Origin: Mediterranea sp. (in: CFB group bacteria)
Lineage (GTDB): Bacteria > Bacteroidota > Bacteroidia > Bacteroidales > Bacteroidaceae
DNA length: 64,000 nt
Assembly: GCA_031261785.1 (NCBI GenBank)
Contig: JAISIZ010000108.1
Span: forward strand, 1-64,000
Direction: 5' to 3'
Below are positions 43,061 through 53,182 of this stretch, piece by piece. The position numbers and the translations under genes were made by a program. A model generated the notes under the pieces. It searched no databases, had not been told where the DNA came from, and was given only the letters and a program-made list of their open reading frames with translations. The stretch's first letter is position 1. Each line of letters opens with the position of its first letter.

Positions 43061-46060
43061 ATGTCAAATATAACTCTACGGACGGCATGGACAATGGTCA
43101 TGTCGCTGCTCCTCACATGCTTTTCCGCGACGCGGGCCACGCAGATGAACTCGGTCTACACCCAGCGTCCCGACGACCCCGAGGCGCTCTACTTCGCCCC
43201 GCCAACCTACGCCATCAACGCCGATGGAAAGGGCGACGTGTCGGCGGAATTGCAACGGGCCATCAACGACGTGAAGCGCCTTCGCAACTTCGGCATCCTC
43301 TTCGTTCCCGAAGGCAGGTATCGCCTTAGCCGCACCATCTACATCCCGCCCGGCGTCCGCCTGATAGGCTACGGCAAACGACGTCCGGAGTTCATCCTGG
43401 CCGCACGCTCGCCAGGCTTCGACCGTGAGGTGCCCGCGGACAAGGGCAAGGCCAAGTATCTCTTCTGGTTTACCGGGGGGATGGTGGAGAACGACGCCAA
43501 CGGCCGCGTGCCCGACGCCAGCGCCGGCACGTTCTACAGCGCCATGAGCAACGTCGACATCCGCATAGAGAAAGGAAACCCGCACGCCGTGGCCCTGCGT
43601 ACGCACTATGCCCAGCATTCGTTCGTCAGCTACATGACCATCTGGATCGGAGAGGGCAAGGCGGGACTGTTCGACGCGGGCAACGAGATGGAGAACGTGG
43701 CCTTCTACGGAGGCGACTATGGCATCTACACCACCAAGTCGTCGCCCGGATGGCCGGTGATGCTGGTCGACGCCACCTTCGAGGGACAGCGCAAGGCCGC
43801 CATCCGCTGCCAGGAATCGGGGCTGGCCATGGTGAACCTGCACGTGAGCCGCGTACCCCGCGTATTCGACATCGACGCCAATTACTGCGACAAGCTCTTC
43901 CTCGAGAACAGCTACATCAGCGACGTCAGCGAGGCGCTGGTCAGCGTGGCCAACGAGAACAACAGCAACAACCAGATCAATTTCCGCGACGTGTACTGCC
44001 GCGACGTACCCGTGCTGGCCAGCTACGCGCGCAGCGGCACACGGACCGAGGTGGCGCACAAGATTTACCTAATCCGCGACTATACCCACGGCCTGTGCCT
44101 GGAAAGCCTCGACGCCGAACCCGCCTACCGTACGACAGTACGGACCGAAGCCGTAGGACGGATGCCCCAGGCGCCGGCCAACGACCTGCCGCGGCTCGCC
44201 GGCATGGGAACGTGGGTGAACATCCGCGACCTCGGAGCCAAGGGCGACAACGTCGCCGACGACACGCAGGCTTTCCAGGCGGCCATCGACAAGTACGACC
44301 ACATCTACGTGCCGCAAGGCTGGTATCGCCTCACCAAGACGCTCCGCCTGCGGGCCAACACGCAACTGATCGGCCTGCATCCCTACGGCACGCAGCTCCG
44401 CTTAGACAATGGCACGGCGGCCTTCAGCGGATTCGGCGCGCCGGTGGCGATGGTGGAGACCGCACGGGGAGGCAACGCCGCGCTCAACGGCATAGGCATA
44501 GACACCGGACAGTACAACTACCGCGCCGTGGGCGTGAAGTGGATGGCCGGAGCCGGTTCGTACCTCAACGACGTGAAGTTCGTTGGCGGACATGGCGGCA
44601 TGCGCAAGCCTGGAGCCACCGAGCCGCGCGACGCCGCCCAACGACGCGCCTGGAGCGACCAACACCTCGCCTGGGACAGCCAGTACTGGAGCCTGTGGGT
44701 GACCGACGGAGGAGGCGGAACCTTCAAGGACATCTGGAGCGCCAGCACCTTCGCCTCCGCCGGATTCTACGCCGAGCGCACACGGACACCCGCCCGCGTC
44801 TACGCCATGTCCGTGGAGCATCACGTACGCGAGGAAGTGCGCTTCAACGACGTGGCCAACTGGAAAGTATATGCCCTACAGACCGAAGAAGAGAGCCGCG
44901 AGAGCACCGAGTGCCAACCCATCGAGATGGACGGCTGCCGCGACATCACCTTCGCCAACCTCTATATGTTCAGGGTCATCAGGGTGAACAAACCCTATTA
45001 CAGCTCCGTGAGGATGCGGGGATGCGCGGCCATCGACTTCCTCAACCTCCACAATTACGCCCAGACGCAATACGCCAACACCATAGCCGTGTACGACGCG
45101 GGAAAGGACATTGACATCCGTCCGTGGGAGCTGGCCCGGCTCACGGTCACGGGCAAGGAGAAATCCCGCCACACGCCGCCTGCCGCGGAGGGAGAGGTGA
45201 CGACGATCGGCTCCGACTTTGAATTTGCCCAAGGAGTGGCCGCCGACAGCAGAGGCAATGTCTACTTCTGCGACCAGCGGATGCGCCGCGTCTATCGCTG
45301 GCGAGCCGAGACGGGCACGCTCTCGCTCGTCGCCGACTTCCCGTGGAAGCCGGCCTGTCTGGCCGTCGACACGGAAGACCACCTGCTCGTACTCTTCCGA
45401 TACGACCCGCAACCGGGATGGAACGTCGACGGCAAGCCCGCCGAAACCGTAGTGAACCTCCCCGACGCCGGAGGTACATCGTTCAGCGGCTGGGGAAACT
45501 CGGGATTCGAGATGCGCGTGTACGCCATCGACCCCGACGCTCCCGAGAAAACCATCCGCCAGCTGCCGCGGGTAGAGAGGGGCACGGTGCGAACGGTGGC
45601 CAAAGCCCTCTACCCCGCCAACCGCTGGCGCGACTTCCACGACTTCAACGACGTGACGACGCGCGTGCCGAGCCATTGCTTCGTGGCACCCGATGGCGTG
45701 ACCATCATCCCTCATTGCTACGACCTGGCACGCTGCTCCTCGCTCCTCCCCGCCTGGCCGGGCAAGCCGTTCTACGCGTCGGACGAGTACGATCGGCGCG
45801 TCGTGCGCTGCGACGTGGCAGCCGACGGCACCCTCACCAACCTCACCTACTTCGCCGAGCAAGGCGAGATGGGACTGGCCACCGACCGCGACGGCAACGT
45901 GTACGTGGCCGACGGGCAGATCTATATATTCAATCCTAACGGCGAGCGGACGCGGATGATCCGTATCCCCGAGCGTCCCTCCACATTGGTGGTGGGTGGC
46001 GCGGAGGGGAACATGCTCTTCATCACCGGGCGCGCGAAACTTTTTGCCGTGAAGTTATAA
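43061..46060 (+). CDS. Tandem beta-helix protein (pectate lyase 3/GH55-like) with C-terminal NHL/SMP-30-like beta-propeller
   Basis: 999 aa with a signal peptide. Two right-handed beta-helix domains each open with the Pectate_lyase_3 phrase: YAINADGKGDVSAELQRAIN (~50) followed by FVPEGRYRLSRTIYIPPGVRLIGYG, and IRDLGAKGDNVADDTQAFQAA (~390) followed by YVPQGWYRLTKTLRL. Residues ~715-999 look like a six-bladed propeller (GVAADSRGNVYFCDQRMRRVYRW, ATDRDGNVYVADGQIYIFNPNGER). Tandem helices of this kind occur in GH55 exo-beta-1,3-glucanases and related enzymes; the family cannot be fixed by eye. Periplasmic or surface-exposed. Confidence 0.8.
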   Translation: MSNITLRTAWTMVMSLLLTCFSATRATQMNSVYTQRPDDPEALYFAPPTYAINADGKGDVSAELQRAINDVKRLRNFGILFVPEGRYRLSRTIYIPPGVRLIGYGKRRPEFILAARSPGFDREVPADKGKAKYLFWFTGGMVENDANGRVPDASAGTFYSAMSNVDIRIEKGNPHAVALRTHYAQHSFVSYMTIWIGEGKAGLFDAGNEMENVAFYGGDYGIYTTKSSPGWPVMLVDATFEGQRKAAIRCQESGLAMVNLHVSRVPRVFDIDANYCDKLFLENSYISDVSEALVSVANENNSNNQINFRDVYCRDVPVLASYARSGTRTEVAHKIYLIRDYTHGLCLESLDAEPAYRTTVRTEAVGRMPQAPANDLPRLAGMGTWVNIRDLGAKGDNVADDTQAFQAAIDKYDHIYVPQGWYRLTKTLRLRANTQLIGLHPYGTQLRLDNGTAAFSGFGAPVAMVETARGGNAALNGIGIDTGQYNYRAVGVKWMAGAGSYLNDVKFVGGHGGMRKPGATEPRDAAQRRAWSDQHLAWDSQYWSLWVTDGGGGTFKDIWSASTFASAGFYAERTRTPARVYAMSVEHHVREEVRFNDVANWKVYALQTEEESRESTECQPIEMDGCRDITFANLYMFRVIRVNKPYYSSVRMRGCAAIDFLNLHNYAQTQYANTIAVYDAGKDIDIRPWELARLTVTGKEKSRHTPPAAEGEVTTIGSDFEFAQGVAADSRGNVYFCDQRMRRVYRWRAETGTLSLVADFPWKPACLAVDTEDHLLVLFRYDPQPGWNVDGKPAETVVNLPDAGGTSFSGWGNSGFEMRVYAIDPDAPEKTIRQLPRVERGTVRTVAKALYPANRWRDFHDFNDVTTRVPSHCFVAPDGVTIIPHCYDLARCSSLLPAWPGKPFYASDEYDRRVVRCDVAADGTLTNLTYFAEQGEMGLATDRDGNVYVADGQIYIFNPNGERTRMIRIPERPSTLVVGGAEGNMLFITGRAKLFAVKL

Positions 46061-46124
46061 CATATATATTCACCTCATAAATTTGATCTACTTACAAGTT
46101 ATTAACCCATCCAATTGTTATAGT

Positions 46125-49100
46125 ATGAAACACAGAGAATGTTTGTTCATGCTGCTCCTGGCGATGCTTTTACCGCATGTTCCAGTAGCGGCGCAAAACC
46201 GAGCCGTACAAGGCTTGGTCATGGATGCTCAAGGAACGCCGTTGCCCGGCGTCAGCATCTACGTGAAAGGCAACGAGACACGGGGAGTAGTCAGCAACAT
46301 CGACGGACGATACGTCCTGGCGGAGCTGGCCGCGCGCGACACCCTGACCTTCACCTACATAGGCTTCAGGTCGCAGAATATCCTGGTAGGCAACCAAACC
46401 GTCATCGACGTGGTGATGCAGGAGGATGCCCAGATGCTCGCGGAAGCTGTCGTAGTCGCTTTCGGCAAGCAGACGAAAGAGAGCATGATAGGCTCCATAA
46501 ACACCATCAGCCCCAAGGAGCTGAAAGTGCCGCAAAGCAACCTCACCACAGCCCTGGCCGGACGCCTGGCGGGTATCATCTCCTACCAGCGCAGCGGAGA
46601 ACCGGGGCGCGACAACGCCGAATTCTTCGTGCGCGGCGTCACTACCTTCGGCTACAAGAGCAGCCCGCTCATCCTCATCGACGGACTGGAGGTGACATCC
46701 GACGACCTGGCGCGCCTCGAACCCGAAAACGTGGCCAGCTTCTCCATCATGAAGGACGCCACCGCCACCTCGCTCTACGGCGCGCGGGGAGCCAACGGCG
46801 TGATACTCGTCACCACCAAGTCGGGCAAGAAGGGAAAGATACAGATCACCGCCCGCGTGGAGATGAACATATCCACCCCCACCAAGATCCAGGAGATGCT
46901 GGGCGGCGTGGAATACATGCAGCTCTACAACATCGCCCAGCGGGCGCGCAACCCCGAGTCCACGCCCACCTACTCCATGGACAAGATAGAGAACACCCGC
47001 CGGGGAACCAACGCCCTGCTCTATCCCAACGTCGACTGGTACGGCGAGCTGTTCAACAACTCGGCCTTCAACACCAAGGCCACCATCACGGCCTCGGGCG
47101 GTGGCGAGGTGGCGCAGTACTACCTCTCCGTGGCCTACACCAACGAGAAGGGACTGATGAAGGTGGACAAGATGAACAACTTCAACAACAACATCAACAT
47201 CAACCGCTACAACATCCGCGCCAACATCGACGTGAACCTCACGAAGACGACCAAGGGTTCGGTGAAGGTCTACTCCCTGCTCGACCGCTACAACGGACCC
47301 GCCGCGGCGACGACGGACATCTTCGACGGCATCATGCGCGCCAACCCCGTGAACTTCCCCAAGGCGTACGACAAGTCCATCGACCCCTCGTACCAGTACG
47401 TCAAGCACATCCTCTTCGGCAACATGGGTAACGGGACCTATCCCAATCCCTACGCACAGATGGTGACCGGATATTCCGACAGCTTCACCTCGACCACCAA
47501 CGCCATCTTCCAGATCGAACAAGACCTCGACATGATTACCGAGGGACTGAAGGCGCGAGGCATGGCCTCGTTCTCTTCCTACGGCAGGAACGAGAATAGG
47601 CGCACCATGGCACCCTTCTACTACGGCCTGCAGACCGTGGAGGGAGAGACGGGCGTGACGCACACCCTGAACCAGCTCACCGAAGGCTCGGAGACGCTGG
47701 GCGACCCCGCGTCGACCAACACCGCCAACAGCTCCTTCTACTTCGAGCTGGCGTTGCAATGGGCGCGCAACTTCGGCAAGAAGCACGACCTTAGCGCCCT
47801 CCTGGTGGGACAAGCCAAGGAATCGCTCAATACCATCGGCGGCGACAACGCCTTCGCCACCCTACCCTCGCGCAACCTCGGCCTGTCGGGACGTTTCACC
47901 TACGGATTCGACAACCGTTACTTCATCGAGGGCAACTTCGGATACAACGGCTCCGAGAAGTTCTCCAAGCAGAACCGTTTCGGATTCTTCCCCTCCGTAG
48001 GACTGGCCTACCTCGTGAGCAACGAGAAGTTCTATCCCGCCTCGCTGAAGGAGGTGATTCCCACCCTCAAGCTGAAGGCCACCTACGGATTGGTGGGTAA
48101 CGACGCCATCTCCGATCCCTCCGACCGATTCTTCTACCTCTCGCAGGTGAACACCAACAGCGCGGCGTGGGGCTACACCTTCGGACTAAGCTCGAACGTG
48201 GCCTACAACGGATACCTCATCCAGCGCTACGCCAATCCGAACATCGGATGGGAAGTGTCGACCAAGGCCAACTACGGCATCGAGATGAATCTCTTGGACA
48301 AGGTGAACGTGCAGCTGGAATATTTCACCGAGAACCGCAAGGACATCTACCAGGAACGGCAATCCACGCCCTACACGCTGGGCACGTCGGCTCCCATCAC
48401 GGGTAACATCGGAAAGGCGAAATCGCACGGCATCGACGCCTCTGTCGACCTCAACTGGAGCATCACCCGCGACTGGTGGATGCAGGGACGCTTCAACTGG
48501 ACATACGCCGTGAGCGAATACATCGACGGCGGCGACCTGAAGTACCCCGATGCCTGGCGCAACAAGATGGGCTACTCGCTCAACCAACAATGGGGCTACG
48601 TGGCCGAGCGCCTCTTCATCGACTGGGAGGACATCCGCAACTCACCCAACCAGTTTGGCGCCGTCTACGGCAGCAGCGAGGTGATGCCGGGCGACATCAA
48701 GTACGTCGACATCAACCGCGACGGAGCCATCAACGAGAGAGACCAGGTGGCCATCGGCTACCCCACCGTACCCGAAGTGGTGTACGGCTTCGGTCTCTCC
48801 ACGGGCTACAAGCTGGTGGATTTCTCCTTCTTCTTCCAAGGCTCAGCCCGCTCGTCGTTCTTCATCACGCCCAGCAACATCGAGCCGTTCACCGACTACC
48901 GCAACGCCCTGCGCATCGTGGCCGACGACTACTGGTCGGAAAGCAACCCCGACCCGCACGCCTTCTGGCCGCGCCTCTCCACCGCCACGGTGGCCAACAA
49001 CAACCATCAGTCCACCTGGTGGCTGCGCAACGGCTCCTTCCTCCGCCTGAAGACGCTCGAGATCGGCGTGTCGCTCCCCAGCAAGGTGCTCCAGAAATGG

Positions 49101-49247
49101 GGACTGACGCAAGGCCGCGTCTTCCTGTCGGGCAACAACCTGCTTTGCTTCAGCGGCTTCAAGCTGTGGGATCCCGAAATGGGAGGCTCAGGCATCGGTT
49201 ACCCCACGCAACGTATCTATAACATCGGCTTCAACTTGGCCTTCTAA
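46125..49247 (+). CDS. SusC/RagA-family TonB-dependent transporter, second copy
   Basis: 1040 aa from the ATG at 46125 (an upstream in-frame TTG at 46083 would spoil the signal peptide). Carboxypeptidase-like domain (VQGLVMDAQGTPLPGVSIYV), TonB box region (AEAVVVAFGKQTKE), plug with FFVRGVTTFGYKSSPLILIDG and IMKDATATSLYGARGANGVI, and a barrel ending YNIGFNLAF. It differs strongly from the first SusC at 30474. It pairs with the SusD 16 bp downstream. Confidence 0.94.
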   Translation: MKHRECLFMLLLAMLLPHVPVAAQNRAVQGLVMDAQGTPLPGVSIYVKGNETRGVVSNIDGRYVLAELAARDTLTFTYIGFRSQNILVGNQTVIDVVMQEDAQMLAEAVVVAFGKQTKESMIGSINTISPKELKVPQSNLTTALAGRLAGIISYQRSGEPGRDNAEFFVRGVTTFGYKSSPLILIDGLEVTSDDLARLEPENVASFSIMKDATATSLYGARGANGVILVTTKSGKKGKIQITARVEMNISTPTKIQEMLGGVEYMQLYNIAQRARNPESTPTYSMDKIENTRRGTNALLYPNVDWYGELFNNSAFNTKATITASGGGEVAQYYLSVAYTNEKGLMKVDKMNNFNNNININRYNIRANIDVNLTKTTKGSVKVYSLLDRYNGPAAATTDIFDGIMRANPVNFPKAYDKSIDPSYQYVKHILFGNMGNGTYPNPYAQMVTGYSDSFTSTTNAIFQIEQDLDMITEGLKARGMASFSSYGRNENRRTMAPFYYGLQTVEGETGVTHTLNQLTEGSETLGDPASTNTANSSFYFELALQWARNFGKKHDLSALLVGQAKESLNTIGGDNAFATLPSRNLGLSGRFTYGFDNRYFIEGNFGYNGSEKFSKQNRFGFFPSVGLAYLVSNEKFYPASLKEVIPTLKLKATYGLVGNDAISDPSDRFFYLSQVNTNSAAWGYTFGLSSNVAYNGYLIQRYANPNIGWEVSTKANYGIEMNLLDKVNVQLEYFTENRKDIYQERQSTPYTLGTSAPITGNIGKAKSHGIDASVDLNWSITRDWWMQGRFNWTYAVSEYIDGGDLKYPDAWRNKMGYSLNQQWGYVAERLFIDWEDIRNSPNQFGAVYGSSEVMPGDIKYVDINRDGAINERDQVAIGYPTVPEVVYGFGLSTGYKLVDFSFFFQGSARSSFFITPSNIEPFTDYRNALRIVADDYWSESNPDPHAFWPRLSTATVANNNHQSTWWLRNGSFLRLKTLEIGVSLPSKVLQKWGLTQGRVFLSGNNLLCFSGFKLWDPEMGGSGIGYPTQRIYNIGFNLAF

Positions 49248-49263
49248 ACAACAAGAAAGATAT

Positions 49264-51225
49264 ATGAAAAAGATATGCAAATACACGTTGGTCGCGCTCC
49301 TCGCCGTGGCGAGTAGCGGATGCGCGGACTACTTAGACGTAGTGCCCGACAAGACGCAGGAGATCAGCCTCCTGTTCGACCGCCGCGAATCGGCCTACCG
49401 AGCGTTGGCCACCTGCTACACCTACATGCCGCAATACGACCTCACGTACGGATTGCTGGGATCTTCGGACGAGATGATCATGACCTACGACCGCGTCACC
49501 CACGGCAAGCAGGTGATGATGGGTATGCTTACCGCCGACTATCCCGTGATGAGCTATTGGTCGGGCAGCTCCGACGGCTGGGGCGCGCTGGTCAACACCA
49601 CCGCCTACAACGCCGGAGTGTACGACACCTCCCCGCTCTGGGACGCCATACGGGTGTGCAACACCTTCATGGAGAACATCGCGCACGTGCCCGACATGAC
49701 CGATACCGAACGTTCCCGCTGGATAGCCGAGGTGAAGGCGCTCAAGGCCTACTACCACTTCCTGCTCTTCGCGCAGTACGGCCCCATACCGCTCATCCGC
49801 AACAGCGTATCCATCGACGTGACCGACGCCGCGCTCTACGTGCCCCGCGAGCCGGTTGACGTCGTGGTGGACTACATCGTGCAGCTGTTCGACGAAGCCA
49901 TCGACGGCGGACTGCCCGCCCGCGTGGTGTCGGCCGCCGAGCTGGGACGCGTCGACGGCACCGCGGCCGCCGCCCTCAAGGCCAAGACGCTGCTCTATGC
50001 CGCCAGCCCGCTGTTCAACAACAACCCCATGTACGGATCCATGCAGAACGCCGACGGCACCAAGCTGTTCCCCATGGTCGACGAGGCCGGGGCCACGCAG
50101 AAATGGGTGCGCGCCGCCGACGCGCTGAAAGCCGCCATCGACATGGCCCAGGCCAACGGCGTATCGCTCTACCGCTACGACGCCAGCGTGATACCCGACT
50201 ACGACACCAACAACTTCGTGAACCATCCCGACCGCCTGCCCTATATGTACAACTACCAGTACATGATGGTAGACCGCTGGAACTCCGAGGTGATCTGGGG
50301 TGAGTCGCGACTCAACACCGACTGGCACGAAGTGCAGCGCTCCATCAACTATAAGGACCGCAACGAATCGAGCACGGGCGACGCCTGGCAGTGGTTCAAC
50401 CCCACGATGAACTCCACCGAATTCTTCTACACCAAGAACGGGCTGCCGATGGACGAGGATCCCACGTTCGACTACGAGGGACGCTACACCACCACCACCA
50501 TCCCCGTCGGCTATGAGGACGTGGCGCAAGAGGGTGAGTTGACGGCCAAGATGCACCTCGACCGCGAACCCCGTTTCTATGCCTCCATCGGCTTCGACCG
50601 CTCCAGGGTACGCGGATACGGCCGCCTGTACGACCTCAAGATCCGCTTCGGCGAGAGCAACGGACGCGCCTCCACGGCCGATGTCGACAACTCCCTCTCG
50701 GGATACTTCCTGCGCAAGCTGATGCACCCCGACACCCGCGGCGACGGCACCATCGTGCGCTATCCCTGGCCCATCGTCAGGTTGGGCGAGCTGTACCTCA
50801 GCTACGCCGAGGCGCTGAACGAGGCCTACGGCACGGCCCGCCAGGACGAGGTGCTGCGCTACGTCAACGACGTGCGCGAACGCTCGGGCGTGCCCACCGT
50901 GCAGACGGCCTGGGCCAACGCGTCGGTTCACCCCAACTGGTACCAGTCGCAAGAAGGCATGCGCGAGATCATCCACCAGGAGCGTACCATCGAACTCGCC
51001 TTCGAGGGCTACCGCAACGACGACGTGCGTCGCTGGCTCAAGGGCAGCGAGTTCAACGAGCAGATTTTCGGATGGAACGTCAACGCCAGCGACCCCGCCG
51101 GCTTCTACACCCCTACCGAGATGGTGCAGCTGCTGCACGTGTTCAGCTCGCGCAACTACCTCTGGCCCATCCCCTCCAACGAGCTGGTGAACAATATGAA
51201 CCTCATACAGAATCCCGGATACTAA
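49264..51225 (+). CDS. SusD/RagB-family lipoprotein, second copy
   Basis: 653 aa; lipobox VASSGC (Cys20) followed by ADYLDVVPDK, the typical SusD start. WIAEVKALKAYYHFLLFAQYGPIPLI marks the SusD core, and IHQERTIELAFEGYRNDDVRRWL with YLWPIPSNELVNN the C-terminus. It should bind the glycan at the surface above the SusC encoded just upstream. Longer than usual SusD proteins (about 500-600 aa). Confidence 0.93.
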   Translation: MKKICKYTLVALLAVASSGCADYLDVVPDKTQEISLLFDRRESAYRALATCYTYMPQYDLTYGLLGSSDEMIMTYDRVTHGKQVMMGMLTADYPVMSYWSGSSDGWGALVNTTAYNAGVYDTSPLWDAIRVCNTFMENIAHVPDMTDTERSRWIAEVKALKAYYHFLLFAQYGPIPLIRNSVSIDVTDAALYVPREPVDVVVDYIVQLFDEAIDGGLPARVVSAAELGRVDGTAAAALKAKTLLYAASPLFNNNPMYGSMQNADGTKLFPMVDEAGATQKWVRAADALKAAIDMAQANGVSLYRYDASVIPDYDTNNFVNHPDRLPYMYNYQYMMVDRWNSEVIWGESRLNTDWHEVQRSINYKDRNESSTGDAWQWFNPTMNSTEFFYTKNGLPMDEDPTFDYEGRYTTTTIPVGYEDVAQEGELTAKMHLDREPRFYASIGFDRSRVRGYGRLYDLKIRFGESNGRASTADVDNSLSGYFLRKLMHPDTRGDGTIVRYPWPIVRLGELYLSYAEALNEAYGTARQDEVLRYVNDVRERSGVPTVQTAWANASVHPNWYQSQEGMREIIHQERTIELAFEGYRNDDVRRWLKGSEFNEQIFGWNVNASDPAGFYTPTEMVQLLHVFSSRNYLWPIPSNELVNNMNLIQNPGY

Positions 51226-51241
51226 AAAAACGAATAGAAGC

Positions 51242-52609
51242 ATGAAAAAGATATTATCAACCCTGTGCGCCGTCGCGCTCGCCCTCACGCTTCCCGTCCT
51301 CTTCCCGTCCTGCCAGGACGAGGCCTCGACGGATCTCGGCGCCGTGACGAATATCGAATGGTCGCCCACCAGCGGAGGGGCCATCATCACCTTCACCGCC
51401 CCGAAGAACGACAACCTGCTTTACGTCAAGGCCGTGTATGTCAACTCGCTGGGCAACGAAGTGTTCAACGTAGCGAGCATCTACGAGAACCGGATAGAGA
51501 TAGGCGGACTGGTCGACGACAGCCGCGAGTATCCCGTCAACCTCTTCGCCGTCGACAAGAACGGCGCCGAATCGCCCGTGGCCACCGTCAACGTACGGCC
51601 GGGACAGTCGTACATCAACATCGTCTACGCCAACCTTACCATGACGGAGATCGTGGGCGGCGTGCAGGTGGAATGGACCAACCCGTCGGGTGCCGCCACC
51701 GGAGGCAAGCCCGTCTACATCACCATCAACTACACCGACGAGAACGGAAAGACGCAGACCCGCTACATCAGCTCCTCCCAGGAGAGCGTGACCCTGAAGG
51801 TACGCGGCATAGATCCGGGCGACTACAACTTCAGCTACACGGTGGAAGACGCCATGGGCAACAAGACCCCCGAGTCGCAACCCATCGCCATGACGATGCG
51901 CGAGGAGCTGACCATACCCAAGTACGTCGACGACGCCAACGGCTTCCGCACCTACCTCTGGACGCTGGTACCCGGACAGACCACGCTGCGACAGGTGTAC
52001 GAGAACCTCAACGCGGCCATCTTCGACGGCGTGATCGACACCAAGGAATCGGCCTCGGACAACAGCTACATGGGCACCAACCGTGACCAGTACGGCGGCA
52101 CGTTGCCCTGGAACTCCGACCAAATGGACATCGTGATCGACATGCAGGAGACCTACGTCATCTCGCGCATCCGAGCCTGGCAACGCGCCCATTGGTATGG
52201 ATGGAACGAGTACACCGACTGGGGAGACGGAGGAGCATGGGTCACCGACGGCACCAGCCCCGACCCCTTCTTCTACCGGTACAGCAACATCAAGTCTTTC
52301 TCGCTCTACGGCTCCATGACGGGCGAGGCCAACGACTGGTTCATCATCGAGAACTGCGACATCGCCACCAATACCACCGCCGGCGCCTTGCCGCAATGGG
52401 GATCGGGCGACTGGTACGGCAACTCCAACGCCTGGATGCCCACCGCGGTATCCATGAACGCCGCTCTCGAAGGACACCTCTGGGAACTGCCCACCATGAG
52501 CGATCCGTGCCGCTACATCCGCCTGCGCTTCACCTCCACGTGGGACATGTCGCAGGCCGAGGCCTCCGGACTTTCCGAACTCACGCTCTATGGCGCCATC
52601 GCCGAATAA
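51242..52609 (+). CDS. DUF4959/DUF5126/DUF5000-type surface lipoprotein
   Basis: 455 aa with lipobox LFPSC (Cys24). The N-terminal ~100 residues resemble DUF4959 (fibronectin III-like), the middle another FnIII-like beta domain, and the C-terminal ~200 a DUF5000/discoidin-like domain (ITAWQR-type RIRAWQRAHWYGW, SFSLYGSM, RYIRLRFTSTWD, LSELTLYG). Such proteins follow SusD in many PULs and are thought to be surface glycan-binding proteins. Confidence 0.85.
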   Translation: MKKILSTLCAVALALTLPVLFPSCQDEASTDLGAVTNIEWSPTSGGAIITFTAPKNDNLLYVKAVYVNSLGNEVFNVASIYENRIEIGGLVDDSREYPVNLFAVDKNGAESPVATVNVRPGQSYINIVYANLTMTEIVGGVQVEWTNPSGAATGGKPVYITINYTDENGKTQTRYISSSQESVTLKVRGIDPGDYNFSYTVEDAMGNKTPESQPIAMTMREELTIPKYVDDANGFRTYLWTLVPGQTTLRQVYENLNAAIFDGVIDTKESASDNSYMGTNRDQYGGTLPWNSDQMDIVIDMQETYVISRIRAWQRAHWYGWNEYTDWGDGGAWVTDGTSPDPFFYRYSNIKSFSLYGSMTGEANDWFIIENCDIATNTTAGALPQWGSGDWYGNSNAWMPTAVSMNAALEGHLWELPTMSDPCRYIRLRFTSTWDMSQAEASGLSELTLYGAIAE

Positions 52610-52629
52610 CCTTTTAATACGAAACAGCA

Positions 52630-53016
52630 ATGAAAAAGAAGATTATATCCCTGCTCACCGTCCTGCTCTGCCTCACCGCTTGCGGAGGCATGGACGAGAA
52701 TTACAGCCAGTATCTCGAAGAAATCCCCACCTACTCGCCAGCCGTGTCGGCCCTCTCGGCCGTGTCGCCCGAGCCGGGCACGCTCGTGCTGAGCTGGACG
52801 CTCCCCGCGGGCGAACTGGCCCAGTCGGTCGAGATTGTCGTGAAAGCCTCCTCCTCGTCGGAGGAAAGCGTGGAACTTGATCTCATCACCACGCACACCT
52901 TCACCGGCCTCGAGCTGCAAGGCTATGAGTTCAGCGTGTACACCAAGGACATCTTTGGCAACCGCTCCATCCCCGTCACGCATACCTTCACGCCTATACC
53001 GGGACGCGAAGGATAA
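52630..53016 (+). CDS. Short DUF4998-like lipoprotein, last gene of the PUL operon
   Basis: 128 aa; lipobox LCLTAC (Cys18) then GGMDENYSQYLEEIPTYSPAV, the opening found in DUF4998 PUL lipoproteins, and one FnIII-like beta domain (VLSWTLPAGELAQSVEIVV). Family members usually continue with further beta domains; here the gene stops after one, followed directly by a palindromic element at 53023. It may be a short natural form or a gene whose end was lost. Confidence 0.7.
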   Translation: MKKKIISLLTVLLCLTACGGMDENYSQYLEEIPTYSPAVSALSAVSPEPGTLVLSWTLPAGELAQSVEIVVKASSSSEESVELDLITTHTFTGLELQGYEFSVYTKDIFGNRSIPVTHTFTPIPGREG

Positions 53017-53022
53017 GAGAAA

Positions 53023-53171
53023 TAGTGATTAGTGATTAGTGGAGAAATTCACCACAGAGGACACAGAGTTGCACAGAGTTTTAATAGGGGTGCTGATTGG
53101 CTATGTCGCCCATCATCCAAATAAAGGCTCTGTGTAACTGTGGTGAATCTCACTAATCACTAAACACTAAT
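53023..53171. repeat. Composite palindrome, TTAGTGATTAGTG plus CACAGA type
   Basis: Left arm 53023-53078 (TAGTGATTAGTGATTAGTGG, then TTCACCACAGAGGACACAG) pairs imperfectly with right arm 53128-53171. The same two-part build (TTAGTGATTAGTG beside CACCACAGA) is found near 24279-24442, so these are copies of one element. Confidence 0.78.
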
Positions 53172-53182
53172 TTATTCCGCTT

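Noticed and set aside
49333..51414. 693-aa minus-strand frame opposite susD
   Set aside because: Antisense shadow of a clear SusD gene; composition dominated by V, H, G, E; no domain recognised.
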